A stretch of 64,000 nucleotides of DNA from the NCBI GenBank assembly GCA_910584865.1, contig CAJUCE010000022.1, positions 24,049 through 88,048 of the forward strand, in the 5' to 3' direction. The notes under the pieces are model-generated. The model had not been told where the DNA came from, made no database searches, and saw only the letters and a list, made by a program, of their open reading frames with translations. Below, one piece after another: positions 54,971 through 61,845 of the stretch (its first letter is position 1; each line of letters opens with the position of its first letter). The DNA comes from an uncultured Acetatifactor sp. Its GTDB lineage: Bacteria > Bacillota > Clostridia > Lachnospirales > Lachnospiraceae. Both the position numbers and the translations under genes were made by a program.

Positions 54971-55189
54971 ATGATGAGAGAAGAATATGAGATCGAAAAA
55001 CTGAATCCAAGAAAAAATCCATACTCTAATAGAGTAAAAAAACAGATTACCATCAATATTGATGGAGAAATCATAGACTATTTCAAAAGTCAGTCGGAAA
55101 GTCTGGGAATACCTTATCAGACATTGATTAATTTGTATTTATCTGACTGTGTGGCATCAAAAAGGAAATTGCAGATGGAATGGAGATAA
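54971..55189 (+). CDS. brnA: BrnA-type antitoxin
   Basis: 72 residues. NRVKKQITINIDGEIIDYFK forms the ribbon of a ribbon-helix-helix DNA-binding fold, followed by SQSESLGIPYQTLINLYLSD. Such antitoxins neutralise BrnT and repress the shared promoter. AAAGGATGG lies just upstream; ATG 54974 is a second possible start. It is the host gene immediately before miaB. Confidence 0.87.
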   Translation: MMREEYEIEKLNPRKNPYSNRVKKQITINIDGEIIDYFKSQSESLGIPYQTLINLYLSDCVASKRKLQMEWR

Positions 55190-55308
55190 TACACGGGTTT
55201 CCATTATACGGCAGCGTTGAAACACGCTTTGGCAAAGGCGAAAGCGAATTGCTGTACGGTAAAAACCCGCTTCTTTTTATATGCAGGAAAGGGAAAAAGT
55301 CAAGAGAA

Positions 55309-55485
55309 ATGTATAATGAAATTGATTTGGATAAAATAGATTTAAATTCAGAACCGCCGGCAGAAGAGCCAATCAGGCAGTACTACTTTATGGCGAAATG
55401 CCGGGAATGGGTTCGGAATTTCGAAAGGGAAAAGGGCCGCTTCCCCACCGCCTGCGTCACCACTTTCGGCTGTCCGAACGTGTGA
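55309..55485 (+). pseudogene. miaB: miaB, truncated by element insertion
   Basis: The 58-residue product starts MYNEIDLDKIDLNSEPPAEE. It continues with YYFMAKCREWVRNFEREKGR and then CVTTFGC, matching the N-terminus of MiaB, the tRNA ms2i6A37 methylthiotransferase, up to its first cluster cysteine. Normally QMN and the rest of the ~450-residue enzyme follow; here the frame reads PNV and stops. The remaining miaB should lie past the right end of the element, outside the window. The frame is open upstream to 55180, but the ATG at 55309 begins the family-like sequence. Confidence 0.82.
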
Positions 55486-55486
55486 G
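55468..55486 (+). other. Left attachment site of the element (attL)
   Basis: Host-type miaB sequence is recognisable through GGCTGT (55468-55473) and lost from CCGAACGTG onward. The crossover core must lie at or just before this boundary. The partner site is not in the window, so the exact core cannot be fixed. Confidence 0.6.
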
Positions 55487-55546
55487 TAAATAAGATTTAG
55501 AAAATTGTCGATAAATACAAGGCTTTTCCCGGAAAGGAAAAGTTCT

Positions 55547-55789
55547 ATGGAAGGGTTAAAAATTGATGTTGTGGGGCGCAATTATCCGTATTCTGAATGT
55601 AGCGTTTGCCACAAAGTAGCAAACAAAAAATCAGTTGTTGAAGGGTGCAAATTAAAAACTGGAACCTTGTATCATATCCACATTGGATCATCAACAAATT
55701 TTCTTTGTCATAATTGCCTTGAAAAGCTGGCTGGCATGGTGAACGAATTTTCTTGTTCTGGAAATGGGGTGGCACAATGGGGAGCGTAA
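55547..55789 (+). CDS. Small zinc-ribbon-like protein of the element
   Basis: 80 residues. Two CxxC pairs (CSVCHKV near residue 17 and CHNCLEKL near 60) suggest a single zinc-binding fold, with GRNYPYSEC before the first. GGAAAGG precedes ATG 55547. Its end overlaps the next gene by 13 bases. It is the first element gene after attL. No family is recognised. Confidence 0.6.
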   Translation: MEGLKIDVVGRNYPYSECSVCHKVANKKSVVEGCKLKTGTLYHIHIGSSTNFLCHNCLEKLAGMVNEFSCSGNGVAQWGA

Positions 55790-56913
55790 ATTTTCAGATT
55801 GAAGGCGAATTTGTTTGTGATCTGGCCCGTGCCTGGTTTTGGGACGAAGGCCGCGAATATGCGAAATGTGAAGAACTTCTTCTTTCGTGCCTTGTGACGG
55901 ATCAAATTGACCTGGAAGAAAAGAAAAAGATTGTCGTTGAAATCCTGGAAGGCAGAAAGAAACTTGTCGGCGTGAATAGCTTGTCACTTGTGGACGATAA
56001 CGCCAGGATCCGGCCCCTGACCGATAAAATCGAAGAATACCGGAAGAAGGAAATCATTCGGCAGATCGAAGAAGACATTCAGCGCCGGCCGCTGGCCTAT
56101 CTGGATCCGTATTCATGCGAACAGAATCCGGCAGATTATAGACCGACAAGCGGCGATCTGAATTATAATGATGAAAGGGACATTCGGGACGTATACGGGA
56201 AATATTTGACGCCGTATGAAGAATTGAGATTGTGGGCCTATTCAGTAGACAGCTATTTCTACGGGCGCCGCGTCCTTCCTGGCTTCTGGAACGAATCAGA
56301 ACGTCCATATTTGGATCAGGGATTCTATTTGATTGAACGGCCGGCCCTGGTTTATAAGTTGATAGGCGGCCCCGTGAAGGACACCGACAAATTATTGTTA
56401 TTGCTTCGGGACTATCTTCAATCACTTGTCGATAATAAGAAAGTGAAACAGGCCGACGCGCTGGAAATCATTCACCGGAACAAAAAGTATGAAGCGGCCC
56501 AGGAAGAAAGACGCCGCCAGGAGCCAGAACCGGAAGAAAAGGAATTGACAGAAGAAGAATTGAACCGAAGAACAGATCCCGACGATTTTATTTCCGAATA
56601 TGGCTTGATTGATCCTTCCGGGAATTATTACAGTTGCAAGTTCGCCGGTCATCATGTAAAAGCATTTCATATTATAGCCAAAAAAGAAGACAAGAATCCA
56701 AACTTCTTCAATCTTAGCTTCGATGAAGCGCTTGACAAACTTTATTCCGAAGGCTGGGTTATTATCAGGAATCCAGATCCGCGCGGTTCCGTCTTCTTTG
56801 ATTTCAGGGGAGATCGGCGGCCGACAAAGAAGCAGATTGACGCCGCGTTTTCTCACATGATAAAATTCGATGAACCGACGCTTCGGGGAATCGAAAAGTA
56901 TCTTGAAGATTAG
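55777..56913 (+). CDS. Unknown element protein, 378 residues
   Basis: ATG 55777 has GGGGTGG upstream. The N-terminal third is helical and charged; the middle has GKYLTPYEELRLWAYSVDSY. Residues ~245-280 form an acidic E/R-rich linker (QEPEPEEKELTEEELNRRTD). The last ~110 residues (SFDEALDKLYSEGWVIIRN, RRPTKKQIDAAFSHMIKFDE) form a separate globular part. No TM or signal peptide. Genes on both sides overlap or abut it, so it is the core of a four-gene operon next to attL. Function is not recognised. Confidence 0.65.
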   Translation: MGSVNFQIEGEFVCDLARAWFWDEGREYAKCEELLLSCLVTDQIDLEEKKKIVVEILEGRKKLVGVNSLSLVDDNARIRPLTDKIEEYRKKEIIRQIEEDIQRRPLAYLDPYSCEQNPADYRPTSGDLNYNDERDIRDVYGKYLTPYEELRLWAYSVDSYFYGRRVLPGFWNESERPYLDQGFYLIERPALVYKLIGGPVKDTDKLLLLLRDYLQSLVDNKKVKQADALEIIHRNKKYEAAQEERRRQEPEPEEKELTEEELNRRTDPDDFISEYGLIDPSGNYYSCKFAGHHVKAFHIIAKKEDKNPNFFNLSFDEALDKLYSEGWVIIRNPDPRGSVFFDFRGDRRPTKKQIDAAFSHMIKFDEPTLRGIEKYLED

Positions 56914-56923
56914 GGGGCGCCGC

Positions 56924-57265
56924 GTGGAAAAGCTGAATATTTATTTTTCAAAAATAGACGCTATGAGATTTTTTTACCCTGGATTTTGGGCCACGCTTCC
57001 AGAAGCCCAAAAGGATAGGTATAAAAAGCAAGTTCGATTTATGGAAAAATACGCCGGAATCAGGAATGAAATAATTAAGATATGCGGAAACGACAAACTG
57101 ATTCAGATTATCGAAGCAGATTCAGAAGATTATTCCCGGCGCCTGGCGTTCATGGAAACGACACGCGAAGAACTTCTTTCCGGGGCTGATTACTCAAAAT
57201 GTGAAACCATAGAAGACATATCGAAAGTTTATTCCGCGTCGCTTCTTCGGCGCCTGGGATTTTAG
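56924..57265 (+). CDS. Unknown element protein, 113 residues
   Basis: GTG start 10 bases after the previous stop, with AGGGGG upstream. Begins MEKLNIYFSKIDAMRFFYPG; helical, with charged middle (QKDRYKKQVRFMEKYAGI). No recognised domain. Third gene of the operon following attL. Confidence 0.6.
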   Translation: MEKLNIYFSKIDAMRFFYPGFWATLPEAQKDRYKKQVRFMEKYAGIRNEIIKICGNDKLIQIIEADSEDYSRRLAFMETTREELLSGADYSKCETIEDISKVYSASLLRRLGF

Positions 57266-57280
57266 AAGGGAGAAAATACA

Positions 57281-57397
57281 ATGTATTTCAAATATTTAAA
57301 AGACGCTATGAAATACGCGGAGAAATACCGCAAAGGAAAGAAAAGTGTTTTTCGGTATGATAACGAAATGAAAATGTTTTATATTAGTCCTGTTTAA
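57281..57397 (+). CDS. Very small element protein, 38 residues
   Basis: MYFKYLKDAMKYAEKYRKGK and a short tail. AGAAGGGAG lies 6 bases before ATG 57281, a clear ribosome site. It is rich in Lys and Tyr. It is the last gene before the convergent terminator. Confidence 0.55.
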   Translation: MYFKYLKDAMKYAEKYRKGKKSVFRYDNEMKMFYISPV

Positions 57398-57406
57398 TAT
57401 AGTAAT

Positions 57407-57426
57407 GGGCGGCCAGCCGGCCGCCC
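57407..57426. terminator. Bidirectional hairpin between convergent element genes
   Basis: GGGCGGCC (57407-57414) and GGCCGCCC (57419-57426) form a perfect stem with a 4-base loop between the rightward operon and the recombinase stop. T-rich tracts are short on either strand, so it may be a weak terminator. Confidence 0.6.
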
Positions 57427-57429
57427 TGA

Positions 57430-59424
57430 TTATTTCTTCCTATGTTCGCACGTGGCAAGCTGGCCGCCGCATATCGGGCAGACTTCCTTTTCACAATCGG
57501 CATGATGAAAGCGGCCGAAGGCCACGCCGCACGACGCGCAAGCCGTGACCTTCTTCCCTTCGTATGGATCCCCAGGATCGCCGACTTTGACACGGCGGAA
57601 CGTCTTTCCCTTATAACTTATCGTCCTTACCCTACAACTTACCGTTTTTCCGATGGTATAACCGCACACGCGGCACTTCGGCAGATCCGCCGGGCCTGAA
57701 TATGTGAATTCGTGTTCAAGCCCATTCACGAAGCGTATTTTCTGAACGCGGCCGTCCAGGGCGACGATCTGGTCGATAACTTGATCTATGAAATCTTTTA
57801 GAATCTCATTGTCAAGGTCAAGGCACATTTGTATATAATCAATGTGTTTCTTTGAAACGATCCGCTGGGCCACAAGGAAGGCAGACGCTTTTTTGATGAA
57901 GGACAGATCCGCCAGTCCGGAGCCTTCGCCGGCGTTCGTGATTTCGTCGATTTGTCCGTCAATGTCGCGAATCTTCTTCGTGAGTTCCTTTTTCTTTTTT
58001 GAAAATTCTTCCTTTGTCAAGGCTTCGGGATCATAAAGATATAATTCCGTAAGGCGCGATATAGCGTTCCGGCACTTTTCACGTTCTTTTTCCAGGACAG
58101 AACGCCGTTCCATGATAGAAATATCGTCTTCGCCTTCTGGAAGCCCTAAATCCGGCATATAGGCGCCCTTGCCTACATTATAGGCCAGGGCCGAAAAAGT
58201 CGCTTGAAGGCTTCTTTCTGAAAGTCTGGCGCCCTGAAATTCATCGCCTTTAAGAAGGGCCGCTTCCAGCTTTTCCAGGGAATCTATTTTTTTACTTTTA
58301 AAATCCTTCTGAACACGCGCCAGATTTGCGACATAATTAAAAATAAAAGGCCCGATATATAAATCACTGACAATCTTTTTATTCTGGCAGTCAAGCATTT
58401 TCGCCCGGCGGCCGCAACGATAATTTGACGGCCGGAAGCCGCTTTCTCTGATACGATCTTTTGTCGCAACCATGCCGGAGCCGCACAAAGAACAGAACAG
58501 CTTTCCGGCGAAAATATGAATGTGTACCGTTTCCCGGATTTCCGAAACGTCGCGCGAAGTCCCGTTTTCGTCCATGATTCTATTACACCGGTCAAATTGT
58601 TCCTTGCTGATGATTGCCGGGTGATTGTCTTCTTTGATGATCCATTCGCTTTCAGGCTTCAAGGCGCCGCGGCCGGATTCCCGGAGATTATAACGGTAAG
58701 TCCCTATATAGAAAGGGTTCCTGATTATATCGTGGACTAACTTTGAAGACCACATTCCGCCGCGTTTTGATTTCACATGATTGTTATTCAAATAGCGCGT
58801 CACTTGCAAGGCCGAACGCGTCCTTTCGTATTCATCAAAGATAAATTGAACGATCTTCACTTCTTCGGGATCTGGTTCAGGATATTTCGTTTCATCATTC
58901 CAGCGGAAGCCGATCGGCATACGTGCGCCGTTCCACAATCCATTTTCCGCCCGGTCAAGCATGATCCCGGTCACACGTTCCGACGTCATATTCCTTTCGA
59001 GTTCCGCGAAAATCAGAATGATCTTCAACATGGCTTCGCCGATGGCGGTCGAAGTGTCGAATTGTTCGTTCATCGAAATAAAAGTGACGCGGTGATCCTT
59101 TAATTCTTCGTACATAGCCGCAAAGTCAAGAAGATTCCTTGAAATCCGGTCAACCTTCCAAACGATAATATGTGAGAATTCCCCCATTCTGACGCGGTTC
59201 ATCATTTCTTGAAACCGCGGCCGGTCAGTATTCTTCGCGGAATACCCGTCGTCTTCAAAGATTTGAAAATCGTCTATTCCCATAAGTTTACAATATTCTT
59301 TTAGCTTCTTCCGCTGGAACGGAAGGCTATCTTTGTCTACCTGGTAGCGTGTAGACACGCGGACGTATAACGCCGCCTTCTTTTTCGTCCATAGCCGAAC
59401 GGGCTTATTCTTTTTAGTTCTCAA
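57430..59424 (-). CDS. Large serine recombinase (integrase/TnpX type)
   Basis: 664 residues. The resolvase domain has catalytic Ser24 in ALYVRVSTRYQVDKDS, then VWKVDRISRNLLDF and AELERNMTSERV. Next come the recombinase DNA-binding domain (about 165-270), a zinc ribbon (FCSLCGSGM...CGRRAKMLDC), a long coiled coil (about 440-500), and two extra C-terminal zinc pairs (CRVCG, ACASCG, CPICG, CEH). It integrates and excises the element at att sites. TTG 59424, after AAAGGGGACA, is the likely start. The doubled C-terminal ribbon is longer than usual. Confidence 0.93.
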   Translation of the reverse strand: MRTKKNKPVRLWTKKKAALYVRVSTRYQVDKDSLPFQRKKLKEYCKLMGIDDFQIFEDDGYSAKNTDRPRFQEMMNRVRMGEFSHIIVWKVDRISRNLLDFAAMYEELKDHRVTFISMNEQFDTSTAIGEAMLKIILIFAELERNMTSERVTGIMLDRAENGLWNGARMPIGFRWNDETKYPEPDPEEVKIVQFIFDEYERTRSALQVTRYLNNNHVKSKRGGMWSSKLVHDIIRNPFYIGTYRYNLRESGRGALKPESEWIIKEDNHPAIISKEQFDRCNRIMDENGTSRDVSEIRETVHIHIFAGKLFCSLCGSGMVATKDRIRESGFRPSNYRCGRRAKMLDCQNKKIVSDLYIGPFIFNYVANLARVQKDFKSKKIDSLEKLEAALLKGDEFQGARLSERSLQATFSALAYNVGKGAYMPDLGLPEGEDDISIMERRSVLEKEREKCRNAISRLTELYLYDPEALTKEEFSKKKKELTKKIRDIDGQIDEITNAGEGSGLADLSFIKKASAFLVAQRIVSKKHIDYIQMCLDLDNEILKDFIDQVIDQIVALDGRVQKIRFVNGLEHEFTYSGPADLPKCRVCGYTIGKTVSCRVRTISYKGKTFRRVKVGDPGDPYEGKKVTACASCGVAFGRFHHADCEKEVCPICGGQLATCEHRKK

Positions 59425-59462
59425 TATGTCCCCTTTCCCCAGACAGACCGAAAAAAGGGTAC

Positions 59463-59495
59463 AAAAAAGAAAGCCCGTTGATTTTTACGGCTTTC
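59463..59495 (-). terminator. Leftward terminator upstream of the recombinase
   Basis: Read leftwards, GAAAGCC (59495-59489) pairs with GGCTTTC (59475-59469) and six T follow. It would stop transcripts from the 59622-60685 genes before the recombinase. Confidence 0.75.
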
Positions 59496-59506
59496 AATGA
59501 TATAAT
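59478..59506 (+). promoter_or_regulatory. Orphan promoter
   Basis: TTGATT (59478-59483), 17 bases, TATAAT (59501-59506). Its -35 box lies in the loop of the leftward terminator. No protein gene follows in this direction. Confidence 0.75.
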
Positions 59507-59511
59507 AGGAT

Positions 59512-59595
59512 TGCTTATTTCCAATATCAGAAGCCGCTTGTCGGTTGCCTGGTATTATATCCGGTTGGCGTTTGCAGACGTCGGCCGGATTTTTT
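59512..59595 (+). ncRNA. Candidate small RNA, about 84 nt
   Basis: The orphan promoter is followed about 50 bases downstream by a terminator: CCGGTTGGCG (59561-59570) pairs with CGTCGGCCGG (59579-59588) with G-U pairs, then six T (59590-59595). No start codon with a ribosome site lies between. The 5' part can form a short CCG/CGG hairpin around 59534. Its transcript would run away from the recombinase gene. Confidence 0.55.
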
Positions 59596-59621
59596 ACTTT
59601 ATTTTCTGGATATCCATAGCA

Positions 59622-60317
59622 TTAAGACACTATGGAAGCCGCTATTTTGTAGCAATTTGTGTTTTGGCTAGCAGAATAACCGTATTCAACCCCCTTATCC
59701 CTGATAAAACCATAAAAACTATTGTCGTTTGCAGAATATCTTTTAAATGAGTTCATAAATTTATTATCATTCAGATAATCGCATGAAATGCTTTTATAGT
59801 AGTCAAATTTTTCAAATTGCCATTTCCCTTTTAAATCCTTTTCTACACACAATAGATAAAATGCAAATTTTTCTTCTAATGTAAAATTGTGCCATATACA
59901 ATTATACAAAGATTTTTCACCAGCATAATATGAAAACTTCACTTTTTGATTGGTTGCAAACGTCATTAAATCCTTGTCTGATTCCCTTTCGTTTCCCATG
60001 TACTTTGAAATAAGGAATGATATATCAATCATACATGCCTTTTTGGGTATTTTATTATGATGTTTTTTCATTGCCGCTAGTTGTTCTTCTGACGGCGGAT
60101 CAAATGGCACTCGATGAATTTGTATTGATTCTTGATTGTATCCATCGGAAACTAATTCGGTAATGGCTTCCGATTCAGAAAACGCTTCAACATGAATTTT
60201 TCTTTTCCTTCCGGTTTTAGAATATATCCCTTCACCTTCAAAAATCATATAATTCATATTGTCATTAAATTGCGGCGTCACTTCCGCACTTTTTTTGAAC
60301 ATAGAAAATAATTTCAT
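59622..60317 (-). CDS. Unknown element protein, 231 residues
   Basis: Starts MKLFSMFKKSAEVTPQFNDN. A first domain (about 25-85) contains FEGEGIYSKTGRKRKIHVEA and the segment VPFDPPSEEQLAAMKKHHNK; the second half (about 90-231) is rich in Phe, Tyr and Lys. No TM or known motif. The start overlaps the stop of the upstream gene by 4 bases, so the two are co-translated. Codons are AT-rich towards the 3' end. Confidence 0.6.
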   Translation of the reverse strand: MKLFSMFKKSAEVTPQFNDNMNYMIFEGEGIYSKTGRKRKIHVEAFSESEAITELVSDGYNQESIQIHRVPFDPPSEEQLAAMKKHHNKIPKKACMIDISFLISKYMGNERESDKDLMTFATNQKVKFSYYAGEKSLYNCIWHNFTLEEKFAFYLLCVEKDLKGKWQFEKFDYYKSISCDYLNDNKFMNSFKRYSANDNSFYGFIRDKGVEYGYSASQNTNCYKIAASIVS

Positions 60318-60685
60318 AGCAAGCCCCCTTCCTTTTTAATCAATCCTTTGTCAAGGGCGATTTTATAAATATGTTTACATGGTTTATGTGTCTTTTTAAA
60401 TTCTTCACACTGGCACATTCCCAGGTTGCACCAGTACACGGCCGGATCGCTGGCGCCGCGGATCCTTGCAAGGCCCTTTTCTTTGTCCTGGTACTGGATA
60501 AAAAACGATTCTTCGGACGCCTGGCGCCGGCGCTCTATTTGTTCCGATTCCCGATGAACACTTTCGGCCCAGCGGTAAAACGGCCGGACATTTTCTTTCT
60601 TCTTCCGTTCCCACTTCAAATAAATTCTGATTTTCCATGCCCACACGCCGAAGAAAAGCGCCAGGGCCACAATTAAGATTTTCAT
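60314..60685 (-). CDS. Small membrane-anchored SWIM zinc-finger protein
   Basis: 123 residues. One N-terminal TM (about 2-18, ILIVALALFFGVWAW) is followed by a basic, Arg/Glu-rich segment and a SWIM motif CQCEEFKKTHKPCKHIYKIA (CxCxnCxH) near residue 92-112. SWIM fingers bind nucleic acid or protein partners. A strong site (AAAGGGGGAAGGA) lies before the ATG. It overlaps the following gene by ATGA. Confidence 0.7.
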   Translation of the reverse strand: MKILIVALALFFGVWAWKIRIYLKWERKKKENVRPFYRWAESVHRESEQIERRRQASEESFFIQYQDKEKGLARIRGASDPAVYWCNLGMCQCEEFKKTHKPCKHIYKIALDKGLIKKEGGLL

Positions 60686-60731
60686 TCCTTCCCCCTTTCT
60701 GAATAATTCAGGTAAGATTTTCCGGTGACTA

Positions 60732-60737
60732 TATAAT
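60732..60737 (+). promoter_or_regulatory. Possible -10 boxes of a divergent pair
   Basis: TATAAT at 60732-60737, within an AT-rich run that also offers TATATT/TATTAT leftwards for the SWIM gene. -35 boxes are weak in both directions. Confidence 0.35.
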
Positions 60738-60773
60738 ATAATTTGCGCCCGGCCCTGGAAAGGTGGCGATTCA

Positions 60774-60899
60774 ATGGAAAAACATTATATTTATTATCAC
60801 CGAAAGAAAGTCTTTGCGTTGTGCTATGCGGCACATAGAAAAGTGTACTACAATCTGAATTTTAAAGGAAAAACCAAACTATATATTTTAATCTGGTAG
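60774..60899 (+). CDS. Very small element protein, 41 residues
   Basis: MEKHYIYYHRKKVFALCYAA followed by a Lys/Tyr-rich tail ending YILIW. AAAGGTGG precedes the ATG by 6 bases. Its stop is just before a two-way hairpin terminator. Basic and aromatic; unknown function. Confidence 0.5.
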   Translation: MEKHYIYYHRKKVFALCYAAHRKVYYNLNFKGKTKLYILIW

Positions 60900-60913
60900 A
60901 TTAGAAAACGCGC

Positions 60914-60946
60914 GGTCGGGCGTTGTTTTAACGCCTAACCGGTTTT
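60914..60946. terminator. Shared terminator between the small ORF and the XRE gene
   Basis: GGTCGGGCGTT (60914-60924) pairs, with one mismatch and a G-U pair, with AACGCCTAACC (60930-60940). T runs flank it on both strands. It overlaps the XRE stop codon. Confidence 0.65.
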
Positions 60947-61393
60947 CGTTCCTTCGCTTGGTTTTTCAACCGGCGGAAATTGTTTTTCCAGGTCGCCGGG
61001 CGTCCTGGGCGCTTCCGCTATGTAGTCAATGCCTTCTTCCGATTCAATCACACGATAGAAGAAATCACGAACCTTTTCCCGTTGTGCTGTGGCAAGTTTT
61101 AAATATTCATGCACCAGGTTAAAACTAAAATCGTCAAGATTGAATTCCTTCTTTAATTGTTCCATCGTATCGAATGGAGTTTTCTTTTTCATTTCCCCGG
61201 CGCCGGTTCGGAGCCAGTCTTCATTTATAGGGAATTCACTACATATCAATTTTATATGCTTGTCGGTGACATTTCTTGTCCCACTTTCTATATTAGAAAT
61301 TCCAGACTTTGAAAGACCGATCTTGTTCCCTAGTTCTTCCTGGCTTAAACCGAAGGCTTTTCGCAATTCCTTAAACCGTTCGTTAATATCCAC
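60935..61393 (-). CDS. XRE-family repressor of the element
   Basis: 152 residues. HTH_3 domain at about 6-60: RFKELRKAFGLSQEELGNKI and the recognition helix LSKSGISNIESGTR. The C-terminal part (about 75-152) is acidic and lacks a LexA-type peptidase, so release would need a partner or antirepressor. It is transcribed leftwards from a region shared with the rightward early operon, the standard lysogeny or maintenance switch layout. Confidence 0.88.
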   Translation of the reverse strand: MDINERFKELRKAFGLSQEELGNKIGLSKSGISNIESGTRNVTDKHIKLICSEFPINEDWLRTGAGEMKKKTPFDTMEQLKKEFNLDDFSFNLVHEYLKLATAQREKVRDFFYRVIESEEGIDYIAEAPRTPGDLEKQFPPVEKPSEGTKTG

Positions 61394-61425
61394 GTTATCA
61401 CTTCCTTTCTATCGGTTGTAAACTC

Positions 61426-61454
61426 AATATATCACAAAATGTTCTGTTTGTAAA
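61426..61454 (-). promoter_or_regulatory. Promoter of the XRE repressor
   Basis: Read leftwards: TTTACA (61454-61449), 17 bases, TATATT (61431-61426). The spacer contains the half-site CAGAAC. Confidence 0.75.
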
Positions 61455-61475
61455 CAATGAATTAAAATTCTTTTT

Positions 61476-61555
61476 GAAAACTTTTATTGATTTTCTGGTT
61501 GACAAAAGTTTTCTTGTGTAGTATGATGTTTTCAGACAGAACAAAATAAGTTCTG
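61476..61555 (+). promoter_or_regulatory. Early rightward promoter with operator-like repeats
   Basis: TTGACA (61499-61504), 17 bases, TATGAT (61522-61527). A perfect 10-bp inverted repeat GAAAACTTTT/AAAAGTTTTC (61476-61485, 61504-61513) touches the -35 box. CAGAAC-7-GTTCTG (61537-61555) covers the start point. The GTTCTG half-site recurs in the leftward promoter at 61441, so one repressor could bind both. Confidence 0.75.
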
Positions 61556-61582
61556 AAAGAAATCGAGAAAGGGGGCCTTTGA

Positions 61583-61753
61583 ATGGCTGACACAATGGTT
61601 ACAAAGGAAACGAATGTTACAACCGTTCGGGAAGAAGACAGAACTTTCATTCGTTCCTTAATGTCGCTTTCCCCTGAAAAGAAGATTCTTGTCAAGGGAA
61701 TCTTGATCGGAATGGATCTCCAGGAGAAGCCGGCAACCGTCGCGGCCCGATAG
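61583..61753 (+). CDS. First early gene, small 56-residue protein
   Basis: MADTMVTKETNVTTVREEDR, then SLMSLSPEKKILVKGILIGM near the C-terminus. GAAAGGGGG precedes ATG 61583. It is directly controlled by the early promoter, so it might be an antirepressor or excisionase-like factor; this is from position only. No recognisable fold. Confidence 0.6.
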   Translation: MADTMVTKETNVTTVREEDRTFIRSLMSLSPEKKILVKGILIGMDLQEKPATVAAR

Positions 61754-61845
61754 AATGTCGGGCCGGATATTCAACATATAGCCAGAAAGCCGACTGCAAT
61801 CGGCGGCCGATTGTTGGAAATAAGCAAATAAAGGAAGAAAGGAAA

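Noticed and set aside
55180..55308. Long N-terminal extension of MiaB
   Set aside because: The frame is open from 55180 but the extra 43 residues do not resemble MiaB, begin inside brnA, and the later ATG fits the family start.
55468..55600. tRNA gene as attachment site
   Set aside because: No cloverleaf or tRNA 3' end is present; the boundary lies in miaB coding sequence.
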